A stretch of DNA of 64,000 nt from Akkermansia muciniphila (GCA_945890645.1 CAMDCV010000024.1:1-64000); one strand, 5' to 3'; counted from the stretch's first letter, positions 36,033 through 44,573 are shown. Program-made: numbers and translations. Notes: generated from the letters alone by a model not told the origin.

Positions 36033-37220
36033 TTAGTGACGATTCATTACTTTGCGATATGTAGGGATGATTAGCTTGGCAATCGCATTCCAAGATTTTT
36101 CGCCATTGTGGTAAACAGCGTTTATAGCTTCGCTGGCTTGCGTTTCGCCCAACTCACCTCTCATGACCCGTTGCATTGCAGTGGCGAGCGCGCCGGGATT
36201 ATTAGGCTCTACTACAAAACCAGTTTCGCCTTCCTCGACTACTAGGGGCAGAGCTCCCACATTTGTTACAATCACCGGCTTATTGAAGGCGTATGCCGAC
36301 ATGACTACACCGCTTTGTGTTGCATCGCGATAAGGACATACCACAATTTTTGCACCTTGTATAAGATTGGCTAATTCTTCGCCGGGAATAAAGCGATTGA
36401 GAATGAGCAAATTCTTTTCTGGGATCGCATACGTATTAAGATCAAACCCAAATGAGCCTGACCCAGCTACAGTAAGTGTAGCTTCAGGATAAAGTTTTAA
36501 CAACAAAGCAAATGATTCGAGTAACAAATCAACCCCTTTGTACGGCTGAATACGTCCGAAAAATAGAAAGTCGCAATTCTGTGGCGATTTTTTTTTCTGT
36601 AAAACTGACAGATATTCATATGGCCCCAAACTAGAGTTAAGTATTCTACTAGGATGCATATGTCTGTCTTCAGCGTATGCACAATTCATCAAATTATTGT
36701 ATAGCAAATGATATTTTATTAATTTAACATTCATCCATTGATATAATTTCGCGCTTAAGGTTTTTGTATGATGTTCCTCACCACTATGCGGAAATGGGTC
36801 ATGAATACTTATCAAAGTTATACGTCGCCATAAAAACAAATAGAAATGATTAAAGTAAATCTGATTATTAAAATGAATCACATCAGGCTTCAACTTTTTC
36901 ACAAAGTGAACAAGCTTCCATTGAAGCATGAGATTGCTAGTCGAGAGAGGATTATTTGATGTGCGGTTGATCACAAATGTGCGTTCATTATGCAACATAG
37001 GGTTGAATTCTTCCATTTCTGGAAATTCACTCATAGGAATGACATCGGAATTTGACGGTGCGTGTGAAAGATTTAATGCTGTAGCTTTAAACAATTTTGG
37101 ATACAAGTCGAATAAGTAATAAGCATCCGCTTGCTGGCTTAAAGCACGCACAAATGACAAGTCCATGTCAAGAAATGCCGGACCAGAAATATACAAAACT
37201 TTTAAGCGTTTCGTGCTCAT
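36033..37220 (-). CDS. Glycosyltransferase, GT4 family
   Basis: A 395-residue GT-B enzyme starting at MSTKRLKVLYISGPA (an upstream in-frame ATG adds 14 hydrophobic residues and is less likely). C-terminal features: FLFFGRIQPYKGVDLLLESF, LTVAGSGSFG, IPGEELANLIQGAKIVVCPY and SGVVMSAYAFNKPVIVTNVG with EEGETGFVV. These define the donor-binding half of the GT4 family. AT-rich, like the acyltransferase gene before it. Specificity unknown. Confidence 0.9.
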   Translation of the reverse strand: MSTKRLKVLYISGPAFLDMDLSFVRALSQQADAYYLFDLYPKLFKATALNLSHAPSNSDVIPMSEFPEMEEFNPMLHNERTFVINRTSNNPLSTSNLMLQWKLVHFVKKLKPDVIHFNNQIYFNHFYLFLWRRITLISIHDPFPHSGEEHHTKTLSAKLYQWMNVKLIKYHLLYNNLMNCAYAEDRHMHPSRILNSSLGPYEYLSVLQKKKSPQNCDFLFFGRIQPYKGVDLLLESFALLLKLYPEATLTVAGSGSFGFDLNTYAIPEKNLLILNRFIPGEELANLIQGAKIVVCPYRDATQSGVVMSAYAFNKPVIVTNVGALPLVVEEGETGFVVEPNNPGALATAMQRVMRGELGETQASEAINAVYHNGEKSWNAIAKLIIPTYRKVMNRH

Positions 37221-37289
37221 AAAATTGAATAGTCGTAAAAATGAAAGACAAATTGTTAGCATTAGCCAACAGATTGTCTTACCAATTTC

Positions 37290-38384
37290 TTATAATTTAA
37301 ACGAATGAAATAACTGCGGCTTTGTACTGCGTGTCTTTTCATAAACACTGCGATACGCTTTACCAACGACTTCCCAAGAAAATTTTTCTAATGCTTCCAT
37401 TCTAGCTGATTTTAGATTCTCATCTTGCTCATCGGTCCTTGGCGGTAGCCACTTGTGCAGACTTTGATTCCAAGCATCGAAATCACCAGCATCCATCAGC
37501 TCTCCATTCCATCCCGCTGTTACTAATTCTGGCATCGAGCTTTTCGGCTGTGCCAAGATCGGGATTCCCATGGCGATCGCCTCAATCATCCCCAAGGAAA
37601 GACCTTCTCGTTCTGAGGGAAAGACCAGAACTCCTGCTTTCGCCATCACCGCCCGTGCCATGGAACGCTCCATATTACCCAACCAGAGAATATTGGGTGT
37701 CGCAGTAAATTGATCGGCATAGATTTCCCCATCGCCGGGCAAGACTCCTCCGAGTGCGACAAAAGTTATGGACGGATTCGCCTTCGCCAGATTGACAAAA
37801 ATTTGAGGGTTTTTCCGCGACTCTACCACCGCTAACCACAGAGGATAACCGGATTTAAGTGCTGCGACCTCGTCCGGTAGCTTGACCTCGTCAATTTTGC
37901 CCGGATCGTAGAGATGGGGATCAAAACCGTTAGGTATCACACCCAAAAAACGGTCTGGATAGCGATTCCTGATATCGGCGGAGACCGCTTCGCTCACTGC
38001 GACAAACCGATCGGCAATTCTCAGAAATCTTCCATACCGAAGTTGATCGATGGCATACTTCAAATCATATTCTAAATTTAACGTGGTGAGGAATTTCGTA
38101 TGGCCTATGCCACGAATTTTCGAGATTAGCGAAGCCAGGTAATTCCCTCTACTGTAGGATGCGGTGTGAACGATATCGAATCGATCCAACAGAATGGCCG
38201 ATGGTTTGCGCAAACGCAGATTCGGTAGCTTCCAAAATTCGCCCCCCATTCGCCGATCTTCCTCAGTTTGTGGATTGGAGAATGAATGAAACTCAATATC
38301 GGGATTATACTGAACACAAGCACGTTGCAATGTGCTGATCGGATTACGCCAGCGATCAAGACTGATGGGCAGGAGGATTTTCAT
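37290..38384 (-). CDS. Glycosyltransferase, GT4 family (paralogue of 39026-40087)
   Basis: A 364-residue GT-B enzyme beginning MKILLPISLDRWRNPISTLQ. Donor-half motifs: PLWLAVVESRKNPQIFVNLA, LWLGNMERSMARAVMAKAGV and FPSEREGLSLGMIEAIAMGI (E-x7-E). It is a clear paralogue of the protein at 39026-40087 (MRILLPITLDRWRNPIATL). Its ATG follows directly on a degenerate repeat tract (38385-38480), so its promoter or leader lies within that tract if it has its own. Donor and acceptor unknown. Confidence 0.9.
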   Translation of the reverse strand: MKILLPISLDRWRNPISTLQRACVQYNPDIEFHSFSNPQTEEDRRMGGEFWKLPNLRLRKPSAILLDRFDIVHTASYSRGNYLASLISKIRGIGHTKFLTTLNLEYDLKYAIDQLRYGRFLRIADRFVAVSEAVSADIRNRYPDRFLGVIPNGFDPHLYDPGKIDEVKLPDEVAALKSGYPLWLAVVESRKNPQIFVNLAKANPSITFVALGGVLPGDGEIYADQFTATPNILWLGNMERSMARAVMAKAGVLVFPSEREGLSLGMIEAIAMGIPILAQPKSSMPELVTAGWNGELMDAGDFDAWNQSLHKWLPPRTDEQDENLKSARMEALEKFSWEVVGKAYRSVYEKTRSTKPQLFHSFKL

Positions 38385-38480
38385 CGGGAGCAGGGAGCTA
38401 TGAGGTGCGAGACGCGAGAAACGAGCTAGCAGACGCGAGGTGCGAGGCGCGAGCTAGATGACAGGAGCTAGGAGCCCTGA
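38385..38480 (+). repeat. Degenerate GAGACGCGAG repeat tract (downstream flank of cassette B)
   Basis: A purine-rich plus-strand tract of about 95 bp made of irregular short words: GGGAGCAGGGAGCTATGAGG, TGCGAGACGCGAGAAACGAG, CTAGCAGACGCGAGGTGCGA and GGCGCGAGCTAG. There is no fixed period or spacer, so it is not a CRISPR array. It lies between the four-helix-bundle pseudogene and the start codon of a glycosyltransferase gene. The tract at 38923-39025 on the other side of the pseudogene is built from the complementary words. Confidence 0.75.
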
Positions 38481-38516
38481 GTAAGAAGAAGTGAAAGCGG
38501 AATACGACTCACTAGC

Positions 38517-38882
38517 TTAGTCTGCTTTGAGAGTGTTACGAAAGGCGAAAGTCATTTTGCTTAATTCGATTAATTCCACCAAAATTTCAGAAGGCCGATC
38601 TGAGACAATTTTATGATTATGAAACACCAACAACATGCTGGCGACTTCAAAAATGGATCGTCTGGAGATGTTAAGAAAATGAGCAAAGTCTTTATCCGAG
38701 CAGCTACCTGAACCTTCTGCCATATTGTTCTAAACGCTGAGCATAGCCGCTCGAAGCTGTTCGCTGAAACGAAATTTTTTCTGTAGCTCGATGGTATCAG
38801 CCAACTCAAATACCGGACCCGAAATCTCAACAGCCCGCTGCCAAATCGCCATATCCTCAAATCGAAATCTGTCGTTTTTCAT
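38517..38882 (-). pseudogene. Four-helix-bundle protein (23S rRNA-intervening-sequence/Avd-like), interrupted by an amber codon
   Basis: One reading frame of 122 codons encodes a typical four-helix-bundle protein: FRFEDMAIWQRAVEISGPVF, then KKFRFSEQLRAAMLSV, a stop, then NNMAEGSGSCSDKDFAHFLN and ISRRSIFEVASML. The family has Ser (SVSNNIAEG-like) where codon 51 is TAG (38732-38730), so a single C-to-A change of a TCG codon would explain it. The frame is unbroken otherwise, so the loss is recent or the stop is suppressed or is an assembly error. The downstream part could start at the ATG at 38723. Relatives include 23S rRNA intervening-sequence proteins and Avd of diversity-generating retroelements; no reverse transcriptase is in this window. 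It is flanked on both sides by degenerate repeat tracts. Confidence 0.85.
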
Positions 38883-38922
38883 AATCGAAAATTATCTTAA
38901 TCAGTAGCTATAATGTTAAATT

Positions 38923-39025
38923 TCCTCATCCTCACGCTTCCCGCTCCTGCCTTCCTGCTCCTGCCTTCCCGCTCGCGTCTCTATGCTCGCGTCTCCAAGC
39001 TTTCCCCTGCTCGCTTCTCGCGACT
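38923..39025 (+). repeat. Degenerate CTCGCGTCTC repeat tract (upstream flank of cassette B)
   Basis: A pyrimidine-rich plus-strand tract of about 100 bp: CCCGCTCCTGCCTTCCTGCT, CCTGCCTTCCCGCTCGCGTC, TCTATGCTCGCGTCTCCAAG. Its words are the complement of those at 38385-38480, so the two tracts are inverted about the four-helix-bundle gene. It shares TCGCGTCTCcATGCTCGCGT with the tract at 40188-40262, with one difference. It begins right at the stop codon of the glycosyltransferase gene at 39026. Confidence 0.75.
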
Positions 39026-40087
39026 TCACCCAAAGAGCTGCTGGTAGATTTTTCCGTATTGCCGTCCGATGCTCGACCATGAGTAGTGGTTTACGATTCC
39101 GGGGCGTATTTGCGTTATGAATTCTTGGCGTTGCTGTGCATCGCGCGAAAGATATTTTCTCATGCTAGCGATCCAAGCCTCGATGTCATTGATGTCGTGC
39201 ATGTTGCCATTTACATCAGCGGCAATCAGTTCCGGCATCGAACTTTTCGGCTGACCAATGACTGGCAATCCCATGCCAAGAGCTTCAATCACCGACAAGG
39301 CGAGCCCCTCACGCTCTGAGGGAAATAGAAATACCCCGGCATGACGCAATAAGGCGCGGATGCAACGTCGATCCACATGACCTAGCCATTTGAGATTGGG
39401 CAAGGAATGCATCATTGGCTCAAAATGTTTTCCGTCAGGATGCACATAACCCGCCGCAGCAAAAATCACATCCGGCTGGCGGCGTGCAAGCTCCACAATA
39501 AATTCGGGGTGCTTTCGCGGTTCTAGCGCACCTACGTAAAGGGCAAAGGAGCCGGGCTCGAGCACGCGAACTGTTTCTGGCAAGACTTCTTCATCGCCGA
39601 TCTCGGGATCGAAATAATCAGGATCAAACCCATTCGGAATCACTTGTAAAAACCTGTCAGCGCAACGTTTGGAGACACCGGCGCCCGCTGCCTTGCTAAC
39701 GGAAACAAAACCATCGGCCAAGCGCTCGGCGATTTGCAGCAATCGCCAATCTTTGCCATCCGCAGGCCCGACTTCCAGGTTAATCGTACTTAAGTATCGG
39801 CATTTGCCACCACTTCGCGCTTTAGCTGCGACAACTGCTGCTTGATTGTGAAGAGTGATAGAGGCGGTGTGAACGCCATCAAATCGAGTGAATACTAGGC
39901 GCGATTGTGAGCTTTTGACTATGTTGGGCAATGCCCAGAACGCTTTCGCCAACTCTCCATCCTCTGAACTAAGAGGCCCAGAGTACGAGTGAAATTCCAC
40001 TTCCGGGTTTGCTTCGACGCAGGCACGCAGCAAAGTAGCGATCGGATTACGCCAGCGGTCAAGCGTGATAGGAAGGAGAATGCGCAT
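39026..40087 (-). CDS. Glycosyltransferase, GT4 family (paralogue of 37290-38384)
   Basis: A 353-residue GT-B enzyme beginning MRILLPITLDRWRNPIATLL. Motifs: FALYVGALEPRKHPEFIVEL, LKWLGHVDRRCIRALLRHAG and FPSEREGLALSVIEALGMGL, with IGQPKSSMPELIAADVNG. It is closely related to the protein at 37290-38384. Both genes start immediately after a degenerate repeat tract, and a four-helix-bundle cassette lies between them, so duplication by recombination between tracts is plausible. Confidence 0.9.
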   Translation of the reverse strand: MRILLPITLDRWRNPIATLLRACVEANPEVEFHSYSGPLSSEDGELAKAFWALPNIVKSSQSRLVFTRFDGVHTASITLHNQAAVVAAKARSGGKCRYLSTINLEVGPADGKDWRLLQIAERLADGFVSVSKAAGAGVSKRCADRFLQVIPNGFDPDYFDPEIGDEEVLPETVRVLEPGSFALYVGALEPRKHPEFIVELARRQPDVIFAAAGYVHPDGKHFEPMMHSLPNLKWLGHVDRRCIRALLRHAGVFLFPSEREGLALSVIEALGMGLPVIGQPKSSMPELIAADVNGNMHDINDIEAWIASMRKYLSRDAQQRQEFITQIRPGIVNHYSWSSIGRQYGKIYQQLFG

Positions 40088-40135
40088 GGGGAGTTAAGCA
40101 GGGAGCGCTGAGACGCGAGACGCTAGCTAGAGGCT
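40088..40135 (+). repeat. Degenerate GAGACGCGAG tract (cassette A, left)
   Basis: Purine-rich words AAGCAGGGAGCGCTGAGACG and CGAGACGCTAGCTAGAGG, matching the style of the tract at 38385-38480. It lies directly upstream of the start codon of the glycosyltransferase at 39026-40087 and faces the complementary tract at 40188-40262 across about 50 bp of unique sequence in which I found no four-helix-bundle sequence. Confidence 0.65.
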
Positions 40136-40187
40136 AAACGAAGGAAATCGGGGAATCTGAAAGGGGAGACTTGCTATAAGGACTAGA

Positions 40188-40262
40188 AGCTCGTTTCCGC
40201 TTGCTCACACCTCCGAGTTCAAAGTTCGCGTCTCCATGCTCGCGTCTCCCTGCTCTCACTGC
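40188..40262 (+). repeat. Degenerate CTCGCGTCTC tract (cassette A, right)
   Basis: Pyrimidine-rich words CTCGTTTCCGCTTGCTCACA, GTTCGCGTCTCCATGCTCGC and GTCTCCCTGCTCTCACTGCC. The middle is nearly identical to part of the tract at 38923-39025. It runs up to and into the last codons of the polymerase gene that ends at 40256, whose final residues (ALAHASSVGMSGQ) may be encoded by invading repeat sequence. Confidence 0.65.
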
Positions 40263-41848
40263 CCGCTCATCCCCACGCTTGAGGCGTGAGCGAGTGCAGG
40301 ATAGCCTGTGGGCGAGGCATCCACTGCTTTGGTTTGCCTTTCTTTTTTCCGTTCTCGCATCGCTTGTTGGTAGGTCGCGAAAGGAATCGCGAGCCACAAG
40401 GCGAAGAAGAAGTTCTGCGGGAAGTTGTGGAAGGTAGCGCCGTGACCCAAGCCGCCCACCATAATTCCGGAGGCAAACGCCAAACATAATCGGGTATTTT
40501 TGAACGCTTGCGAATTTTTATCCAACGAATACATGTATTTGAATAATTTCACGAGCAAAACTCCCCCAATCATAAAAATTATGGCTAATGGCACGTAGCC
40601 GAATTTAATTAATGCATCAATGATCGCATCATGCCCCCAATGGAATCCTGCATTGGATGTATTTTTCACACTGATATCACTCGCAGCAAAGCCAAATGGT
40701 TGCCAAATTTTCGGTTCTTGGGTTAAGTTGGCCCATCCTCGGACACGGTCTTGTGCCGTTCCCATGATGATCGCTCGTTTCAACGTGGAGTCATTGGAAA
40801 CTAATCCAATTGTTTTGTTCAAACCAACCTCAATTTCTCCCAACCAATTGTTTTTAACCGCCGTGGGTGCAAGTGCCACAATTGTTAAAAACCCGAAAAC
40901 AGCGATAAAAACTCCAGAATAGGCACGAAATCTTGATCCGAGAAAAACGAATGCAAGCAGCGAGCCCAAACCGCTCACCCAACCTGTTCGAATGATGGTA
41001 AAGTAGGAAGCCACAATAAATAAGGGAATCAGCAGCCATTTGCCCAATCGAGCAAAGAATGTGGGAGGATTATTGCCCGGCTTAAGCGACACAAAACAAT
41101 ACAGCAGGTAAATCGAAAACATGGTAGAGGCAGTACCAGCTCCATTAAAAGTGGAGAAACAACGAAACTCTCCACCGACGGATTCAACCAAGTTTTTCGC
41201 TTCAATGGTCAGGCCCGACATCAAATAATCATATTCGAATTGAGCATAACCGAATTTTTTCTGCCAAAATGTGTAAATTACCGCGGGGATAATGGTTATG
41301 AAAGAGAAATGCAGGAGTTTCCGCCGGTCTTCATCCGTTTGAAACAATGTCGGGATGACGAAAAACAAAAAGGCATAAAAGCCTTGATTCACAATCGCGC
41401 TTAATCGCCCAAGACCGCCACCACCTTCACTGGTTAATGTGCCCAGAACCGAAATTACTACCATAAGGACGGAAACAATGAGTGCGTAAACAAGATCCTT
41501 CGTGATTTTTTTTCTTCCCACAGTGTATGCCAAAAAAACGGAGGTAACACAGCCTGCGATCAGCAAAGGAGGAGCCGCCAATACGTAAGCCACGTCAATC
41601 ATCGTAGGATTGCCGCCGATCACCATCATCCGTTTGAATACGTCAATGTATACCGTCATGAACAGCATGACGTAAATCGATTGTTTGGGATGGGTCAGCC
41701 CATAAACAAAGGAACCAATGGCAACAAACATGTAGAGCTGGCCCAGTGAACTCGTGCGAGCATTCAATACCTCGATCAAGATGTACAGACCCATCGATAT
41801 CCCGAAGAGGATCGTCACTATCGCTTTGAAGTTAATGCTGCCTGTCAC
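40256..41848 (-). CDS. Wzy-like polysaccharide polymerase / O-antigen ligase-family membrane protein
   Basis: A 530-residue protein with about 11-12 membrane segments. It shows the general Wzy/WaaL pattern: a cluster of short helices, FTIIRTGWVSGLGSLLAFVF with a loop Arg, a long periplasmic loop (about residues 345-410) with MGTAQDRVRGW and GFHWGHDAIIDALIKFGYVP, then two or three helices. It probably polymerises flipped repeat units in the periplasm. The last about 25 residues after KERQTKAVDA look unlike the rest and overlap the edge of a repeat tract. A second ligase-like gene ends the locus at 15602-17500. Confidence 0.78.
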   Translation of the reverse strand: MTGSINFKAIVTILFGISMGLYILIEVLNARTSSLGQLYMFVAIGSFVYGLTHPKQSIYVMLFMTVYIDVFKRMMVIGGNPTMIDVAYVLAAPPLLIAGCVTSVFLAYTVGRKKITKDLVYALIVSVLMVVISVLGTLTSEGGGGLGRLSAIVNQGFYAFLFFVIPTLFQTDEDRRKLLHFSFITIIPAVIYTFWQKKFGYAQFEYDYLMSGLTIEAKNLVESVGGEFRCFSTFNGAGTASTMFSIYLLYCFVSLKPGNNPPTFFARLGKWLLIPLFIVASYFTIIRTGWVSGLGSLLAFVFLGSRFRAYSGVFIAVFGFLTIVALAPTAVKNNWLGEIEVGLNKTIGLVSNDSTLKRAIIMGTAQDRVRGWANLTQEPKIWQPFGFAASDISVKNTSNAGFHWGHDAIIDALIKFGYVPLAIIFMIGGVLLVKLFKYMYSLDKNSQAFKNTRLCLAFASGIMVGGLGHGATFHNFPQNFFFALWLAIPFATYQQAMRERKKERQTKAVDASPTGYPALAHASSVGMSGQ

Positions 41849-41925
41849 TTCGAGAAGTATTTACTGTTGAATGAATTCGTCAAGTCTGGATTGCTGTGAT
41901 TGCACCAGCTTGCTTCACAAAACCG

Positions 41926-43257
41926 TCACATTTTGCATTTGCCTGCGGATTGCAGCGAGCCCCCATCGTAAGAAAGTATTGTTTTCACAACCTTACGGAT
42001 GAATTTTTGCCCATTGCTTGGCAACGACTCCCAGCCATTCCAAATCGCACGCTGAACCATCAAACGCAAGCGTTTGGAACCTTTTGCCATGCTGCCATCG
42101 ACCCAAAACTCCCACCAAGAGTAGACGGGAAAACGTAGGTTATTTGGCAGTATGAATGGCTGTGGTTGCTGACCGATCTGACGACACCAAGCTTCTACAA
42201 CTTTTTCAGGTGAACCGTGTTCCGTGTAGTGTTTTAGGGCTGATGCCGACATGGTTCTCCAAAGTTCAGGGTTTTCGCGCAATCGGCGCACGGCTGCCAC
42301 AAAAGCAGCACCACGATTTTCCACGATGTAGCCCGTATCGCCATCGAATACATGCTCAGGAATACCGCTGGGCATGTATGTTACTATGGGCACCAGTCCT
42401 GCGGCCATTCCTTCCATTAAAGAAATCGGATTTCCTTCAAAATCGCTCATCAGCACAATCACATGCGCCGCAGGCATCATCGCCAGCACCTCGGGTAAGA
42501 GCAGCGCGCCAGTCAGCGTTACGCGGTCGCCCCCCGCGGTGGTTTGCAACACATCCTCTACCTGTTTACGATCCGGCCCATCTCCCACCATTGTAGCAAT
42601 AACTCCCGGCACTTCATCACAAGCAGCGCAAAACGCTTTTGCGATATCCACCACTCGTTTGGGAAATTGACAAAAGCGACCCACGTAGAGCAGATGCAAA
42701 TCGCCGTGATTCCACGTTGACTTCACACCTGCATGCGGCGCGCCACAATGAATGTTTTCCACGCTAACTCGGTGATGCAATAACGGTTCCAGCTTTTGCT
42801 TTAAAAATTGCGAGACGGTCACGACGACATCTACCGCAGGCTTCTCACCCGATAGTACGAAAGCATCAATCAATTTATAATAATACGGGTCATCGGAATG
42901 CACCATCATGGCACTGCGAATTCCCACTTCACGAAGATTGCCTGCCGCCATGAGAGCCGCTGGAACGCCGTGTGCAATAAAGAGTCCTGGTAAGCACTCT
43001 CTCGCCTGCTCCATGAACCATTGAGTATCCGCGCGCATGTTGGAAATGCGTCGAACCGCCATCGGGATTGCGGCCTCTTGCAACAAGCGTACAACGACTG
43101 CACTTTCGTCCGAATTGGCTCGCAAGAGCACGGCCACTCTCACCTCGACTCCAGAATCACGAAGCCACAGCAGCAATCGATACGCCCACGTATCAGGACC
43201 ACTAATCCCGATGCCGAGGACTTCAAGAGCCAACAATACGGATTTATGAGGCATCAT
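41926..43257 (-). CDS. Glycosyltransferase, GT4 family (tandem paralogue 1)
   Basis: A 443-residue GT-B enzyme. It begins MMPHKSVLLALEVLGIGISG and shows LHLLYVGRFCQFPKRVVDIA, ATMVGDGPDRKQVEDVL, LLPEVLAMMPAAHVIVLMSD and FEGNPISLMEGMAAGLVP (E-x7-E). It overlaps its tandem paralogue at 43254-44573 by 4 bp (ATGA) and is homologous along the whole length. The C-terminal extension with WWEFWVDGSMAKGSKRLRL is shared by the pair. Confidence 0.9.
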   Translation of the reverse strand: MMPHKSVLLALEVLGIGISGPDTWAYRLLLWLRDSGVEVRVAVLLRANSDESAVVVRLLQEAAIPMAVRRISNMRADTQWFMEQARECLPGLFIAHGVPAALMAAGNLREVGIRSAMMVHSDDPYYYKLIDAFVLSGEKPAVDVVVTVSQFLKQKLEPLLHHRVSVENIHCGAPHAGVKSTWNHGDLHLLYVGRFCQFPKRVVDIAKAFCAACDEVPGVIATMVGDGPDRKQVEDVLQTTAGGDRVTLTGALLLPEVLAMMPAAHVIVLMSDFEGNPISLMEGMAAGLVPIVTYMPSGIPEHVFDGDTGYIVENRGAAFVAAVRRLRENPELWRTMSASALKHYTEHGSPEKVVEAWCRQIGQQPQPFILPNNLRFPVYSWWEFWVDGSMAKGSKRLRLMVQRAIWNGWESLPSNGQKFIRKVVKTILSYDGGSLQSAGKCKM

Positions 43258-44573
43258 GTGGCTGGTGACTTTGTCCTAACGAGTGCAAGCAAGCGCTTTG
43301 CAAAAGAACGTGCTCGCGAGCGCCAGCGCTCTGGCAGTTTCCCCCATGTGATCCATATCCACTTTTGGAGTATCAACCGATAACTTGCGATGCCCGTTGC
43401 CATACTGCGATCCACCCAAAAATCTACCCAAGAGCTCACGGGTAAATGCAAATCTTTTGGCACGGTGAATGGCGCAGGACTATCACCGATTTGCTCGACC
43501 CAGAAATCGACAATTTTTTCTGGAGAGAACCCTTGTAGGTAATGAGCGTGCGCTGCCGCAGACATCTGCCGCCATAGTGTGCGATCTTCTCGCAATTGGC
43601 GTATCGCTTCTACAAAAGCCTCGCTACGATCCGCTACAATCAGGCCCGTTTCGCCATCCAAGACCAGTTCCGGGATGCCGCTGCGTATCGGCGTCACCAC
43701 CGGCACCAGACCCGCCGCCATTCCCTCCATCAAGGAAATCGGTATGCCCTCGAAATCACTGAGCAGCACCATCACATGCGCTGCTGGCAAGATTTTCAGC
43801 ACTTCTGGTGAGGGCAATCCACCCACAAATTCCACCTTTTTTCCCCCATCTCGCGTACGCAAGATTTGTTCTACCTCGCCGCGATCCGCGCCATCCCCCA
43901 CCATCCGTGCGCGCACACCGGGAATCCGTTCACAGGCGAGGCACAGGGCTTTTGCCACTTCATCGGCACGCTTCTGAAACAAACTCATCCGCCCCACATA
44001 GAGCAGTTGTAGATCGCCATCGTCCCACTGCGCCGTCGCCTGCGCGCGGGGAGCGCCGTAGGCGATGCGCACCATTTTCACCCGGCCTTCCAGCGTAGGC
44101 TTGAGTTTCTCATGCAGAAATGCGGAGACCGGCACCAACACATCCACCGCTGCTTGCTCCGGTGCGATCACAAATGCGTCGATCAATTTGTAATAATACG
44201 GATCATCCGAATGAATGACCATCGCGCTACGGATGCCAACTTTCCGCAGGTTCATCGCCGCATAAAGGGCAGCCGGATAATAGTTCGCGATGAACAACCC
44301 CGGGCGGAATGCAGCCACCTGCGCCATGAACCACTCGGTGTCCGCGCGCATGTTCACACTGCGCGTCATCATGATGGGCACTTGGGCTTGCTTCAAGAGC
44401 AGGACAAGATCGGTGTTCTCATCCGCGATTTCATCAAGGAGCACCGCCGCTCGCGCATCAATCCCCGCGGAGCGCAACCAGGTGAGCAAGCGCAAGGCCC
44501 AGGAGTCCGGGCCATTAATGCTAGGACCGGCAATTTTGACTGCCAGCAATACCGCTTGTGAAAATTCCATCAT
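43254..44573 (-). CDS. Glycosyltransferase, GT4 family (tandem paralogue 2)
   Basis: A 439-residue GT-B enzyme. The frame is open upstream to 44645, but that would overlap the preceding GT2 gene; the start at MMEFSQAVLLAVKIAGPSIN aligns with the start of its paralogue (MMPHKSVLLALEVLG). Motifs: LQLLYVGRMSLFQKRADEVA, ARMVGDGADRGEVEQIL and FEGIPISLMEGMAAGLVPVV. The tandem pair most likely adds two related sugars, or one has drifted in specificity. Confidence 0.9.
   Translation of the reverse strand: MMEFSQAVLLAVKIAGPSINGPDSWALRLLTWLRSAGIDARAAVLLDEIADENTDLVLLLKQAQVPIMMTRSVNMRADTEWFMAQVAAFRPGLFIANYYPAALYAAMNLRKVGIRSAMVIHSDDPYYYKLIDAFVIAPEQAAVDVLVPVSAFLHEKLKPTLEGRVKMVRIAYGAPRAQATAQWDDGDLQLLYVGRMSLFQKRADEVAKALCLACERIPGVRARMVGDGADRGEVEQILRTRDGGKKVEFVGGLPSPEVLKILPAAHVMVLLSDFEGIPISLMEGMAAGLVPVVTPIRSGIPELVLDGETGLIVADRSEAFVEAIRQLREDRTLWRQMSAAAHAHYLQGFSPEKIVDFWVEQIGDSPAPFTVPKDLHLPVSSWVDFWVDRSMATGIASYRLILQKWIWITWGKLPERWRSRARSFAKRLLALVRTKSPAT

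Noticed and set aside
38517-39025. Diversity-generating retroelement
   Set aside because: The Avd-like protein invites this, but no reverse transcriptase, no template/variable repeat pair with A-specific differences and no C-type lectin target are present in the window.
38385-40262. CRISPR array
   Set aside because: The tracts have no constant repeat length, no unique spacers of uniform size and no cas genes nearby.
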